From positions 434,001 through 498,000 of the forward strand of contig CAWDWM010000010.1 of assembly GCA_963806015.1 (NCBI GenBank): a stretch of DNA of 64,000 nucleotides, given 5' to 3'. Below are positions 54,073 to 62,800 of the stretch, one piece after another. Each line of letters opens with the position of its first letter. The first letter of the stretch is position 1. This stretch comes from JAOPZW01 sp963806015. GTDB lineage: Bacteria; Actinomycetota; Thermoleophilia; Solirubrobacterales; Solirubrobacteraceae. The position numbers and the translations under genes were made by a program. The notes below the pieces were generated by a model that ran no database searches, was not told where the DNA came from, and saw nothing but the letters and a program-made list of their open reading frames with translations.

Positions 54073-54089
54073 TCACTCGCATCGGGTGA
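54073..54089 (+). promoter_or_regulatory. stress-regulon site before the zwf operon
   Basis: TCACTCG-CAT-CGGGTGA; one arm mismatch. 65 bp before the zwf ATG; it forms a divergent pair with 54036-54052. Confidence 0.7.
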
Positions 54090-54153
54090 TGACCACCCAG
54101 GCCGCGGGCGGAAGCATCGTCGCCACGACGACCACGGCTCACAAGGCGGACCT

Positions 54154-55599
54154 ATGACCACGGCAGTCAGACCCCACGCGCGCGCCGCGGCGGCCGCGAC
54201 CACTAGTGGCAAGCCACAGCCGGCCGACGTCCTGGTCGTGTTCGGGATCACCGGCGACCTCGCCAAGCAGATGACCTTCCGGTCGCTGTACAGGCTCGAA
54301 TGCCGCGGCCTGCTCGACTGCCCGATCGTCGGCGTCGCGGTCGACGACTGGACGGTGGCCGACCTGCGCGAGCGGGCACGCACCGCGATCGAGGCCACCG
54401 GGGAGAAGGTGGACGGTGAGCTGTTCGATCGCTTCGCGGCCCGTCTGTCCTACATCTCCGGCGACTTCGGCGACACCGAGACCTTCGAGCGGCTGGCCGC
54501 CGCGATCCACGACGCCCACTCGCCGGTCTTCTACCTCGAGATCCCGCCCTTCCTCTTCGGCAACGTCGTCAAGGGCCTCTCCGACGCGGGTCTCACGCAC
54601 GGGGCGCGCGTCGTCGTGGAGAAGCCGTTCGGCCACGACCTCGAGTCGGCCCGTGCGCTGGCCGCCGAGATGCACCAGTACATCGACGAGTCCCAGCTGT
54701 TCCGCATCGACCACTTCCTCGGGAAGATGGGCGTGGCGGAGATCCTCTATCTGCGCTTCGCCAACGCAGGGCTCGAGCCGATCTGGAACCGCAGCCACCT
54801 CTCCTCGATCCAGATCACGATGGCCGAGAGCTTCGGCGTCGAGGACCGCGGGCATTTCTACGATCCCGTCGGCGCGCTGCGCGACGTCGTGGTCAACCAC
54901 CTCATGCAGGTGGTGGGCGCCGCCACGATGGAGGTGCCGTCCAATCACGATGCGCCCGCGCTCAAGGACGCGCTGCACACGCTCTTCAGCGCGATGCCGC
55001 CCGCCGATCCGGCCCACTACGTGCGCGGGCAGTACGACGGCTACCGCGAGATCCCGGGTGTGGCGGCGGACTCGAGCACCGAGACCTACGCCGCGATGCG
55101 CCTCGACATCGACAACTGGCGCTGGTCGGGGGTGCCGATCTTCATCCGCACCGGCAAGTGCCTGCCGATCACGCAGACCGAGCTGCGCCTGGTCTTCCAG
55201 CGCCCGCCGGTCATGGCCTTCCACGCCGCACGCTCACGCCAGCCTGAGCCGATGCAGATCGTGGTCAAGCTCGATCCGGCCACCGGCGTGCGGCTGCTCG
55301 TCGAGGCGCAGCGCGGCCATACGATGGAGCCCGAGCAGGTCAACCTCGACGTGGAGTTCGCCGACGAGGGCGGGGAGGGCCCGACGCCGTACGAGGTGCT
55401 GCTGCTCGCCGCCATGCACGGCGACGCCACGCGCTTCACGCGCCAGGACGGCGTCGAGGACGCGTGGAAGGTCATGCAGCCGCTGCTCGACGCGCCGCCG
55501 CCGGTCCATCCCTATGCGAAGGGATCGTGGGGTCCCGACGAGGCCGATCGGCTGATAGCCGGCCACGGACGCTGGCACGAGCCGTGGGTGGGCTCATGA
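54154..55599 (+). CDS. zwf: glucose-6-phosphate dehydrogenase
   Basis: 481 aa from the ATG at 54154. NADP-binding VVFGITGDLAKQMTFRSLY, the active-site motif RIDHFLGK (here FRIDHFLGKMG) and VVEKPFGHD are intact. It makes 6-phosphogluconolactone and NADPH. A possible 22-codon leader frame (54089-54157) ends on the ATGA of this start. It is the first gene of a unit that continues through a GH15 enzyme, a GMC oxidoreductase, NADH dehydrogenase and cytochrome bd, each overlapping the next. Confidence 0.95.
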   Translation: MTTAVRPHARAAAAATTSGKPQPADVLVVFGITGDLAKQMTFRSLYRLECRGLLDCPIVGVAVDDWTVADLRERARTAIEATGEKVDGELFDRFAARLSYISGDFGDTETFERLAAAIHDAHSPVFYLEIPPFLFGNVVKGLSDAGLTHGARVVVEKPFGHDLESARALAAEMHQYIDESQLFRIDHFLGKMGVAEILYLRFANAGLEPIWNRSHLSSIQITMAESFGVEDRGHFYDPVGALRDVVVNHLMQVVGAATMEVPSNHDAPALKDALHTLFSAMPPADPAHYVRGQYDGYREIPGVAADSSTETYAAMRLDIDNWRWSGVPIFIRTGKCLPITQTELRLVFQRPPVMAFHAARSRQPEPMQIVVKLDPATGVRLLVEAQRGHTMEPEQVNLDVEFADEGGEGPTPYEVLLLAAMHGDATRFTRQDGVEDAWKVMQPLLDAPPPVHPYAKGSWGPDEADRLIAGHGRWHEPWVGS

Positions 55600-57494
55600 G
55601 CACCGTCGACGACGAGGTGCAGGCCGCCCCGCAGAGTGCGGCGGCGCCCTCTCCGTTCCCGCCGATCGCCCAGTTCGCGTTCCTGTCGGATTGCCACACG
55701 GGTGCGCTCATCGCGCCCGACGGCGCCATCGGCTGGCTGTGCGTCCCGCGCTTCGACGCGCCGAGCGTGTTCGGATCGCTGCTCGACCGCCAGGCGGGCT
55801 ACTTCCGCCTGGCGCCGTTCGGAATGAACGTGCCCTCCAGCCGGCGCTACGAGCCGGGGACCAACATCCTGGAGACGACGTGGCACACCCCGAGCGGCTG
55901 GGTCGTCGTACGCGACGCGCTGACCATGGGCGTGCGCCGCTCGGAGGACACCATCACGCCGCACACACGGCCGCCGACCGACGATGACGCCGAGCACCTG
56001 CTCGTCCGCACGGTGCGGTGCATCGACGGAAGCGTCGAGATCGAGCTCGTGTGCGAGCCGGCCTTCGACTACGGCCGCGTCCCGGCCGAGTGGGAGCTGG
56101 TGGGCGACGACCGCCACGCTGCCGACGCCAGTGGGGCGGAGCAGACGATCAGGCTGAGCACGGACATGGCCCTCGGGATCGAGGGCAACACCGTGCGCGC
56201 CCGGCACACGCTCACCCAGGGCGATGAGCTCTACTGCGCGCTGTCGTGGGCCGAGGGTCTGGCCTCCCCGGCGGACCTCGACGACGCCAACGCCCGGTTG
56301 GAGCAGACGACCCGCTTCTGGCGCTCGTGGCTCTCCCGCGCCCGCCTGCCCGACCACGAGTGGATGACGCCGATCCAGCGCTCCGCGTTGGCGATCAAGG
56401 GCCTGACCTACATGCCCACGGGGGCCACGGTGGCCGCGCTGACCACGTCGCTGCCCGAGACGCCGGGGGGTGAGCGCAACTGGGACTACCGCTACACGTG
56501 GATCCGCGACTCGACCTTCACCCTGCAGGCGCTGCACTTCCTCAACCTCGACTGGGAGGCCGACGAGTTCATGCAGTTCATCGGCGACCTCGAGGCCAAC
56601 GGGGACGGCGCGCTGCAGATCATGTACGGGATCGACGGGCGGCGCGATCTCACGGAGTCCACGCGCGACGACCTCTCCGGCTATGCCGGCGCGCGCCCGG
56701 TCCGCATCGGCAACGGCGCGTTCGACCAGCGCCAGAACGACGTCTTCGGCGCTGCGCTCGACTCGATCCTGCTGCACACGCGGCGCAGCAAGCGGCTGCC
56801 GCGCCGGCTGTGGCCGATCGTGCAGGCGCAGGCGAAGTGCGCGACCGCGGTCTGGCGCGAGCCCGACCAGGGCATCTGGGAGGCGCGCGGCGAGCCCCAG
56901 CACTACGTCTCGTCGAAGCTCATGGGCTGGGTCGCCCTCGATCGCGCGGCGAAGCTGGCCGAGATCGCCGGCGACCCGCAGCTCAGCACGACCTGGCGGG
57001 CGACGGCGGAGGAGATCAAGGCCGACATCCTCGAGCACGGCCTCGACAGCCGCGGCGTGCTGCGCCAGCACTACGCGACCGACGCCCTGGACGCCTCGAC
57101 CCTGCTCGCCGCCCTCTTCGGCTTCCTGCCGGCCGACGACGAGCGCCTGCGCTCGAGCGTCCTGGCCATCGCCGACGAGCTCACCGAGCACGGGTTCGTG
57201 CTGCGCTATCGCACCGGCGAGACCGACGACGGGCTCTCGGGCAAGGAGGGCACGTTCCTCATCTGCTCGTTCTGGCTCGTCTCGGCGCTGGCCATCATCG
57301 GCGAGCAGCAGCGCGCGCGCGACCTCATGGGCCGCCTGCTCAACGTCGCCTCGCCGCTGGGTCTCTACGCCGAGGAGTTCGACGCCGACACCGGAAGGCA
57401 CCTGGGCAACTTCCCGCAGGCCTTCTCCCATCTCGCGCTGATCGAGGCCGCCGGCCGGATCATCGTGGCCGAGCGGCTGGAGGAGCTGAGCTGA
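55596..57494 (+). CDS. glycoside hydrolase family 15 protein (trehalase/glucoamylase-like)
   Basis: 632 aa, coupled to zwf (ATGA). N-terminal beta-sandwich (IAQFAFLSDCHTGALIAPDG) and an (alpha/alpha)6 barrel with GGERNWDYRYTWIRDSTFTLQAL (general acid region) and SPLGLYAEEFDADTGRHLGNFPQAFSH (general base Glu). Bacterial homologues of this length hydrolyse trehalose or short alpha-glucans. Releasing glucose next to zwf suggests routing of storage sugar into NADPH production (inference). Confidence 0.92.
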   Translation: MSTVDDEVQAAPQSAAAPSPFPPIAQFAFLSDCHTGALIAPDGAIGWLCVPRFDAPSVFGSLLDRQAGYFRLAPFGMNVPSSRRYEPGTNILETTWHTPSGWVVVRDALTMGVRRSEDTITPHTRPPTDDDAEHLLVRTVRCIDGSVEIELVCEPAFDYGRVPAEWELVGDDRHAADASGAEQTIRLSTDMALGIEGNTVRARHTLTQGDELYCALSWAEGLASPADLDDANARLEQTTRFWRSWLSRARLPDHEWMTPIQRSALAIKGLTYMPTGATVAALTTSLPETPGGERNWDYRYTWIRDSTFTLQALHFLNLDWEADEFMQFIGDLEANGDGALQIMYGIDGRRDLTESTRDDLSGYAGARPVRIGNGAFDQRQNDVFGAALDSILLHTRRSKRLPRRLWPIVQAQAKCATAVWREPDQGIWEARGEPQHYVSSKLMGWVALDRAAKLAEIAGDPQLSTTWRATAEEIKADILEHGLDSRGVLRQHYATDALDASTLLAALFGFLPADDERLRSSVLAIADELTEHGFVLRYRTGETDDGLSGKEGTFLICSFWLVSALAIIGEQQRARDLMGRLLNVASPLGLYAEEFDADTGRHLGNFPQAFSHLALIEAAGRIIVAERLEELS

Positions 57495-59080
57495 TGAGCG
57501 ACTACGACGTGATCGTGATCGGATCCGGTGCCGGCGGAGGGACGCTCGTCCGGCACCTCGCCCCCTCGGGGAAGCGCATCCTCCTCCTCGAGCGGGGCGA
57601 CTGGCTCCCGCGCGAGCCGCAGAACTGGCTCGCGCGGGACGTCTTCGTCGACAACCGCTACGTGTCGCAGGACACGTGGTACGACGCTGCCGGCAAGCCC
57701 TTCCAGCCGCAGGTGCACTACTTCGTCGGCGGCGCCACCAAGCTCTACGGCGCGGCGTTGTACCGCCTGCGCAAGGAGGACTTCGGCGAGCTGCGCCACC
57801 ACGACGGCATCTCGCCGGCGTGGCCCATCTCATACGAGGAGATGGAGCCCTACTACACGCGCGCCGAGCAGCTCTACCACGTGCACGGCGCGCGCGGCGA
57901 GGACCCGACCGAGCCGCCCGCCAGCGCGCCCTACCCGTTCCCGGCGGTCAGTCACGAGCCGCGCATCCAGCAGCTGTCCGACGACCTCGAGGCGGCCGGG
58001 CACCGGCCGTTCCACGCGCCCTGCGGCGTGATGCTCGCCGAGGACGACATGCCCCACAGCCGGTGCGTGCGTTGCTCGACGTGCGACGGCTTCCCATGCC
58101 TGGTGCACGCGAAGTCCGACGCCGAGGTCCTCGGCGTGCGCCCGGCGCTCGAGCACCCCAACGTCACCATGCTCATCAACGCGCAGGCCCTGCGCCTTCA
58201 GACCAACGACGCGGGCACATCCGTCACGGGGGTCGTGGTCCAGCGCGACGGGGCGCGCGAGACGTACAGCGCCGACCTGGTCGTCGTCTCGTGCGGCGCG
58301 GCCAACAGCGCGAAGCTGCTGCTGGCCTCGGCCAGCGACGCCCATCCCAACGGCCTGGCCAACGGGTCCGACCAGGTCGGGCGCAACTACATGTTCCACA
58401 ACTGCGTGGCCGTGCTGGCGCTGTCCAAGGAGCCCAACCCCACGGTCTTCCAGAAGACGCTGGGGCTCAACGACTTCTACTTCGGCACCGACGACGTCGA
58501 CTACCCGCTGGGCAACATCCAGATGGTCGGCAAGTCGTCGGCTGAGATGTACCGCGGCGAGAAGCCGATCCAGACGAGGCTGGCGCCCGAGTTCACGCTG
58601 GAGACGGTGGCCCGCCACGCGGTCGACTTCTGGCTCTCGACCGAGGACCTCCCGGTGGCGGAGAACCGGGTGACCCTGCGCGACGACGGGAACATCGCGC
58701 TCGCCTACAAGGCGACCAACGACGTGCCCAAGAAGCGCCTGCTGCACGAGCTGAAGTCCCTGCTCAAGGACCTCGGGATGCAGCACGACCACCTGCTGCC
58801 GCGCCACGCGTACCTCAAGAACGACATCCCGGTGGCGGGCTGCGCGCATCAGGCGGGAACCTGTCGCTTCGGGACCGACCAGGCGGCCTCCGTGCTCGAC
58901 ACCGACTGCAGGGCGCACGAGGTCGACAACCTCTACGTCGTCGACACGAGCTTCTTCCCGAGCATCGGCGCCGTGAACCCGGCGCTGACGGCCATGGCCA
59001 ACGCGGTGCGCGTCGGTGACCATCTCCTGCAGCGCCTGGGCGCTCCGCAGGCCGCACCGGAGCCCGCACATGTCGGTTGA
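57494..59080 (+). CDS. GMC-family FAD-dependent oxidoreductase
   Basis: 528 aa; start overlaps the GH15 stop (TGATG). FAD-binding VIVIGSGAGGGTLVRHL, C-terminal GMC_oxred_C with AHQAGTCRFGTD and VVDTSFFPSIGAVNPALTAMANA. A Cys-rich segment CVRCSTCDGFPC in the substrate domain is typical of one actinobacterial GMC branch and might carry a metal centre. Substrate unknown; sugar or alcohol oxidation feeding electrons to the chain encoded downstream is plausible. Confidence 0.9.
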   Translation: MSDYDVIVIGSGAGGGTLVRHLAPSGKRILLLERGDWLPREPQNWLARDVFVDNRYVSQDTWYDAAGKPFQPQVHYFVGGATKLYGAALYRLRKEDFGELRHHDGISPAWPISYEEMEPYYTRAEQLYHVHGARGEDPTEPPASAPYPFPAVSHEPRIQQLSDDLEAAGHRPFHAPCGVMLAEDDMPHSRCVRCSTCDGFPCLVHAKSDAEVLGVRPALEHPNVTMLINAQALRLQTNDAGTSVTGVVVQRDGARETYSADLVVVSCGAANSAKLLLASASDAHPNGLANGSDQVGRNYMFHNCVAVLALSKEPNPTVFQKTLGLNDFYFGTDDVDYPLGNIQMVGKSSAEMYRGEKPIQTRLAPEFTLETVARHAVDFWLSTEDLPVAENRVTLRDDGNIALAYKATNDVPKKRLLHELKSLLKDLGMQHDHLLPRHAYLKNDIPVAGCAHQAGTCRFGTDQAASVLDTDCRAHEVDNLYVVDTSFFPSIGAVNPALTAMANAVRVGDHLLQRLGAPQAAPEPAHVG

Positions 59081-60398
59081 CCTGACCGAGGGGCAGCTGC
59101 ACGTCGTCATCGTCGGCGGTGGCTTCGCCGGCGTCGGCTGCGCCCGGCGGCTGGCCGAGCGCGACGACGTGCGGGTCACGCTGATCGACCGCAACAACTA
59201 CCACCAGTTCCAGCCGCTGCTCTACCAGGTCGCGACCTCGCAGCTGGCCTCCAGCGACATCGCCTACTCGCTGCGCAAGCTCTTCCACGACCACATCAAC
59301 GTGGACGTCAAGCTCGCCGAGGTGGCCTCGCTGGATCCGGCCACGCACAGCGTGACCACCACCGAGGGGGAGGTCTTCTCCGGCGACGCGCTCGTCCTCG
59401 CGGCCGGATCGCAGCCCAACTTCTTCCGCACCCCCGGCGCGGACACCCACGCCTTCCCGCTGTACAGCCTCGATCACGCGCAGCGGCTGCGCTCGCGCAT
59501 CCTCGGCGTGTTCGAGGACGCCGACCGCGACGAGACGCTGATCGACCAGGGGGCCCTGAACTTCGTGATCATCGGCGGCGGGCCGACCGGCGTCGAGGTG
59601 GCCGGCGCCCTGGCCGATCTGATCCACGACACGATGAGCGCCGAGTACCACCACCTCGCGGTCACGGCGGCCCAGATCCACATCGTGGACCTCGGCCACA
59701 CCCTGCTGGGCGCGTTCTCTGACAGCGCCCACGACTACGTGGCGAAGGTGCTGGGCAAGAAGGGCGTCCGCCTGCACCTCGGCGTGGCGGTCACCGAGAT
59801 CGGGCCCGGGCACGTGACGCTCGCGGACGGCTCGTCGATCAGGACGCGGTGCGTGATCTGGGGCGGCGGCATCATGGCTCCGGTCGTCGCCGGCACGGCC
59901 GGGATGCCGCAGGGACGCGGCGGGCGGATCGAGGTACAGCCGGACCTCACGGTCGACGGCGCGCCGGGCGTCTACGCCATCGGCGACATCGCCAACATCC
60001 CCAGCCCGGATGGGAACACCCATCCGCAGCTCGGCTCGGTCGCCCTGCAGAGCGGCGTCGCGGCGGCCGACAACCTGCTCGCCGACTTCGCGGGCAAGCC
60101 GCGCAAGGCCTTCCACTACCACGACAAGGGCATCATGGCGATGATCGGGCGCGGCGCCGCGGTGGCCGAGGTCGGCCCCCATCGCCACGAGCTGCACGGG
60201 GTCATCGCCTTCTCGTCGTGGCTGGGCGTGCACGCGTTGCTGATGACGGGCGTGCGCAACCGCATCGATGCCTTCGTCAACTGGGGCTGGGACTACTTCG
60301 GCAAGTCGCGTGGACCGCAGGTCCTGGACCGCTCCGACGCCGCACGGATCGACTGGGAAGAGGATGCGGCCCCTGAGCCCCTGACGGCTGCACGGTGA
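59070..60398 (+). CDS. ndh: type II NADH dehydrogenase (NDH-2)
   Basis: 442 aa from the ATG at 59070, overlapping the GMC gene by 11 bp. Two Rossmann motifs, VVIVGGGFAGVGCARRL (FAD) and NFVIIGGGPTGVEVAGAL (NAD), then VYAIGDIANIP and the C-terminal membrane-anchoring region GVIAFSSWLGVHALLMTGVRNRIDAFVNWGWDYF. Non-proton-pumping NADH:quinone oxidoreductase. Its neighbour cytochrome bd would complete a short respiratory chain. Confidence 0.93.
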   Translation: MSVDLTEGQLHVVIVGGGFAGVGCARRLAERDDVRVTLIDRNNYHQFQPLLYQVATSQLASSDIAYSLRKLFHDHINVDVKLAEVASLDPATHSVTTTEGEVFSGDALVLAAGSQPNFFRTPGADTHAFPLYSLDHAQRLRSRILGVFEDADRDETLIDQGALNFVIIGGGPTGVEVAGALADLIHDTMSAEYHHLAVTAAQIHIVDLGHTLLGAFSDSAHDYVAKVLGKKGVRLHLGVAVTEIGPGHVTLADGSSIRTRCVIWGGGIMAPVVAGTAGMPQGRGGRIEVQPDLTVDGAPGVYAIGDIANIPSPDGNTHPQLGSVALQSGVAAADNLLADFAGKPRKAFHYHDKGIMAMIGRGAAVAEVGPHRHELHGVIAFSSWLGVHALLMTGVRNRIDAFVNWGWDYFGKSRGPQVLDRSDAARIDWEEDAAPEPLTAAR

Positions 60399-61792
60399 CG
60401 CCGTTCGCCGTCACGACGGTCGACCTCGCGCGCGTCCAGTTCGCGATGACGTCGATCTATCACTTCCTCTTCGTGCCGCTCACGCTGGGCCTGGCGCCGC
60501 TGGTGGCGATCATGCAGACGGCGTGGTACCGGACGGGGGTCGATGCGTGGCTGCGCCTGACGAAGTTCTTCGGGACGCTGCTGCTCATCAACTTCGCCAT
60601 CGGGGTGGCGACGGGGCTGGTGCAGGAGTTCCAGTTCGGGATGAACTGGTCGGTGTACTCGGAGTTCGTCGGCGGCGTGTTCGGTGCGCCGCTGGCGATC
60701 GAGGGGCTGGCCGCGTTCGCCCTCGAGGCCACGTTCATCGGGCTGTGGATCTTCGGCTGGGACCGGTTGTCGCCACGCGTGCATCTGGCGACGATCTGGC
60801 TGACCGCCGCGGGCACGTGGATGTCGGCGTACTTCATCCTGGTCGCGAACTCGTGGATGCAGCACCCGGTCGGCTACAAGATGGTCGACGGCGAGGCGCA
60901 GCTGACGAGCGTCTGGGCGCTGCTGTCCAACGAGTTCGCGCTGATCGCGTGGGTGCATACGATCCTCGCCGGACTGATCTTCGGCACGACGGTGGTGCTG
61001 GGGGTCTCGTGCTGGCACATCCTGCGCGGGCGCAACGTCGAGTTGTTTCGCCGGGGCGCGGCGTTGGCGCTCATCGTGGCCGTGCCCGCGACGCTGATCC
61101 AGCTGTCGGTGGGCAATCGCTTCGGGGAGGCGGTCACAAGCGCGCAGGGCATGAAGATCGCCGCCTCCGAGGCGCAGTGGAACACGTGCGATCCGTGTGG
61201 TTTCTCCCTGTTCCAGATCGGGGGCTTCTCCGCGCAGGACCCGAACCCCAGCTTCTCGATCACGGTCCCGCGCCTGTTGTCGTGGATGGCCACAGGTTCC
61301 TTCAACGGCCAGGTGCAGGGGATCAACCAGCTGCAGGCCCAGGAGCAGAAGGACTTCGGGCAGGGCAACTACATGCCGCGCGTACGGCTGATGTACTGGT
61401 CGATGCGGGTGATGGCGCTCCTCGGGGTGGCTATGTTCCTGATCGCCGCCGTCGGTGCGTGGCTCTACCGCAAGCGGAGGCTCGAGAAGGCGCGGTGGTT
61501 CCTGTGGACCGCTGTCATCGCCATAGCGTTCCCGTTCATCGCGGCGACCTTCGGCTGGATCCTCACCGAAATGGGACGCCAGCCGTGGATCGTGCAGGAT
61601 CTGCTCAAGACGTCCGACGCGCACTCGTCCAGCGTGAGCACGGCGATGGTCGCAAGCAGCATCGGCGTGTTCGCCCTGCTGTACCTCGTTCTGGGGGTCG
61701 TGGACTTCGTGCTCATGCGCCGCTATGCCCGCGTCGATCCGCCGCCGCTGCGGGAGGAGAGCGCTGCAGCGGTACCAGCGCTCAGCTACTAG
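60395..61792 (+). CDS. cydA: cytochrome bd ubiquinol oxidase subunit I
   Basis: 465 aa from the GTG at 60395 (GTGA overlap). RVQFAMTSIYHFLFVPLTLG holds the heme b595/d ligand His23; FALIAWVHTILAGLIFG and MRVMALLG carry the b558 ligands. Short Q-loop form. With cydB it reduces O2 to water at low oxygen. The last two bases of the TAG stop belong to the inverted repeat of an IS982-type element. Confidence 0.95.
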   Translation: MTPFAVTTVDLARVQFAMTSIYHFLFVPLTLGLAPLVAIMQTAWYRTGVDAWLRLTKFFGTLLLINFAIGVATGLVQEFQFGMNWSVYSEFVGGVFGAPLAIEGLAAFALEATFIGLWIFGWDRLSPRVHLATIWLTAAGTWMSAYFILVANSWMQHPVGYKMVDGEAQLTSVWALLSNEFALIAWVHTILAGLIFGTTVVLGVSCWHILRGRNVELFRRGAALALIVAVPATLIQLSVGNRFGEAVTSAQGMKIAASEAQWNTCDPCGFSLFQIGGFSAQDPNPSFSITVPRLLSWMATGSFNGQVQGINQLQAQEQKDFGQGNYMPRVRLMYWSMRVMALLGVAMFLIAAVGAWLYRKRRLEKARWFLWTAVIAIAFPFIAATFGWILTEMGRQPWIVQDLLKTSDAHSSSVSTAMVASSIGVFALLYLVLGVVDFVLMRRYARVDPPPLREESAAAVPALSY

Positions 61793-62790
61793 ATGGTTGA
61801 TTCCACGTGGTTAGGCGATGTAGTCGACGAGGGCGCGGCTGGGTCGGTGGAGTTGGTGGTTGAGCATCACGCAGGCGGCGAGGCAGCAGAAGCGTTGCAG
61901 GATGCGTTCTCTGAGGCCGGGCAGGGTGCGGGCGCCGTGGCGTTCGAGGGTGAGGATGTCTTTGGCGGTCCAGATGATGCTCTCGATGCGCTGGCGGATC
62001 GGGGCGAGATGCGGGCCTTGGCCGGGCTCGTCGCGGCGGCGGGGACGCACGATCGTGGCGTCGAGGTTGCTGACGTCAGCGGCGAACTGGCGGCCGGCGT
62101 AGCCCTTGTCGGCGAGCAGCGTCTCGCCGCCGGCGCGCTGACAGCGCGCGAGCAGCTGCAGGGCGACCTCGCGCTCGTCGCGCTTGGGCGAGGTGAGCGC
62201 GAGCGCGCGCGGGGTGCCGTCGGGGGCGAAGATCGCGTGCAGTCGGAAGCCCCAGAAGAAGCGGCTGTGGCTGGCGCAGTAGCCGTAGTCGGCGGCGTCG
62301 CTCAGGGCCGAGCGCTTGGCGGTCTCACGGCTGCGCGCGCACTCGACCGGGGTCGAGTCGATCAGCAGCAGGTCGTCGTGGAAGCCGGGGCTCTGCGAGG
62401 CAAAGACGCCCATCAGCCATTCCAGCGTGCCGGCCAGCCGGCGCCGGCGCTTGAAGTAGCCGGGCTGGGCGGGCAGCTCGGGGAACAGGTGCGCCAAGCG
62501 CTTGCGCGCGACCGCCAAAAACCGGCGGTCCGACGGCAGGCCCATGATCGCCTGCGCCACGCAGAGCGTGACGACCTCCGCGTCTGTGACCCTTCGGCGC
62601 GCATTTCCCGCCCGTTCGGGCAGGAGATCATCGGCGGTGCAGAACACCGTCGTGAGCAGCAGGTCGAGGTCGGCGTCCATCGAGGCCCCCAAGGTCGGCG
62701 CTGGCTACTGAGCACCGCCGACTTCGACCCTGCTGCCTATCCGTCCTTCAACCCCACCGCCGCGCCCCCGGCCGTGGAATCACTCATCTA
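61790..62790 (-). mobile_element. IS982-family insertion sequence between cydA and cydB
   Basis: Terminal inverted repeats TAGATGGTTGATTCCACG (61790-61807) and the complement of TAGATGAGTGATTCCACG (62773-62790), 16 of 18 matching. It carries one transposase gene. No target duplication is evident. cydA ends on its left tip and the cydB ribosome-binding site starts at its right tip. Confidence 0.88.
61811..62680 (-). CDS. IS982-family transposase
   Basis: 289 aa from the ATG at 62680. DDE-type core: LLLIDSTPVECARSRETAKRS (first Asp), DAADYGYCASHSRFFWGFRLHAI, GGETLLADKGYAG (second Asp) and RQRIESIIWTAKDILTLERHGAR (Glu). The layout is the IS982 family. The frame is intact, so the element may be active. 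Transcribed against the cyd genes. Confidence 0.92.
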   Translation of the reverse strand: MDADLDLLLTTVFCTADDLLPERAGNARRRVTDAEVVTLCVAQAIMGLPSDRRFLAVARKRLAHLFPELPAQPGYFKRRRRLAGTLEWLMGVFASQSPGFHDDLLLIDSTPVECARSRETAKRSALSDAADYGYCASHSRFFWGFRLHAIFAPDGTPRALALTSPKRDEREVALQLLARCQRAGGETLLADKGYAGRQFAADVSNLDATIVRPRRRDEPGQGPHLAPIRQRIESIIWTAKDILTLERHGARTLPGLRERILQRFCCLAACVMLNHQLHRPSRALVDYIA

Positions 62791-62800
62791 GGAGTTGAGC

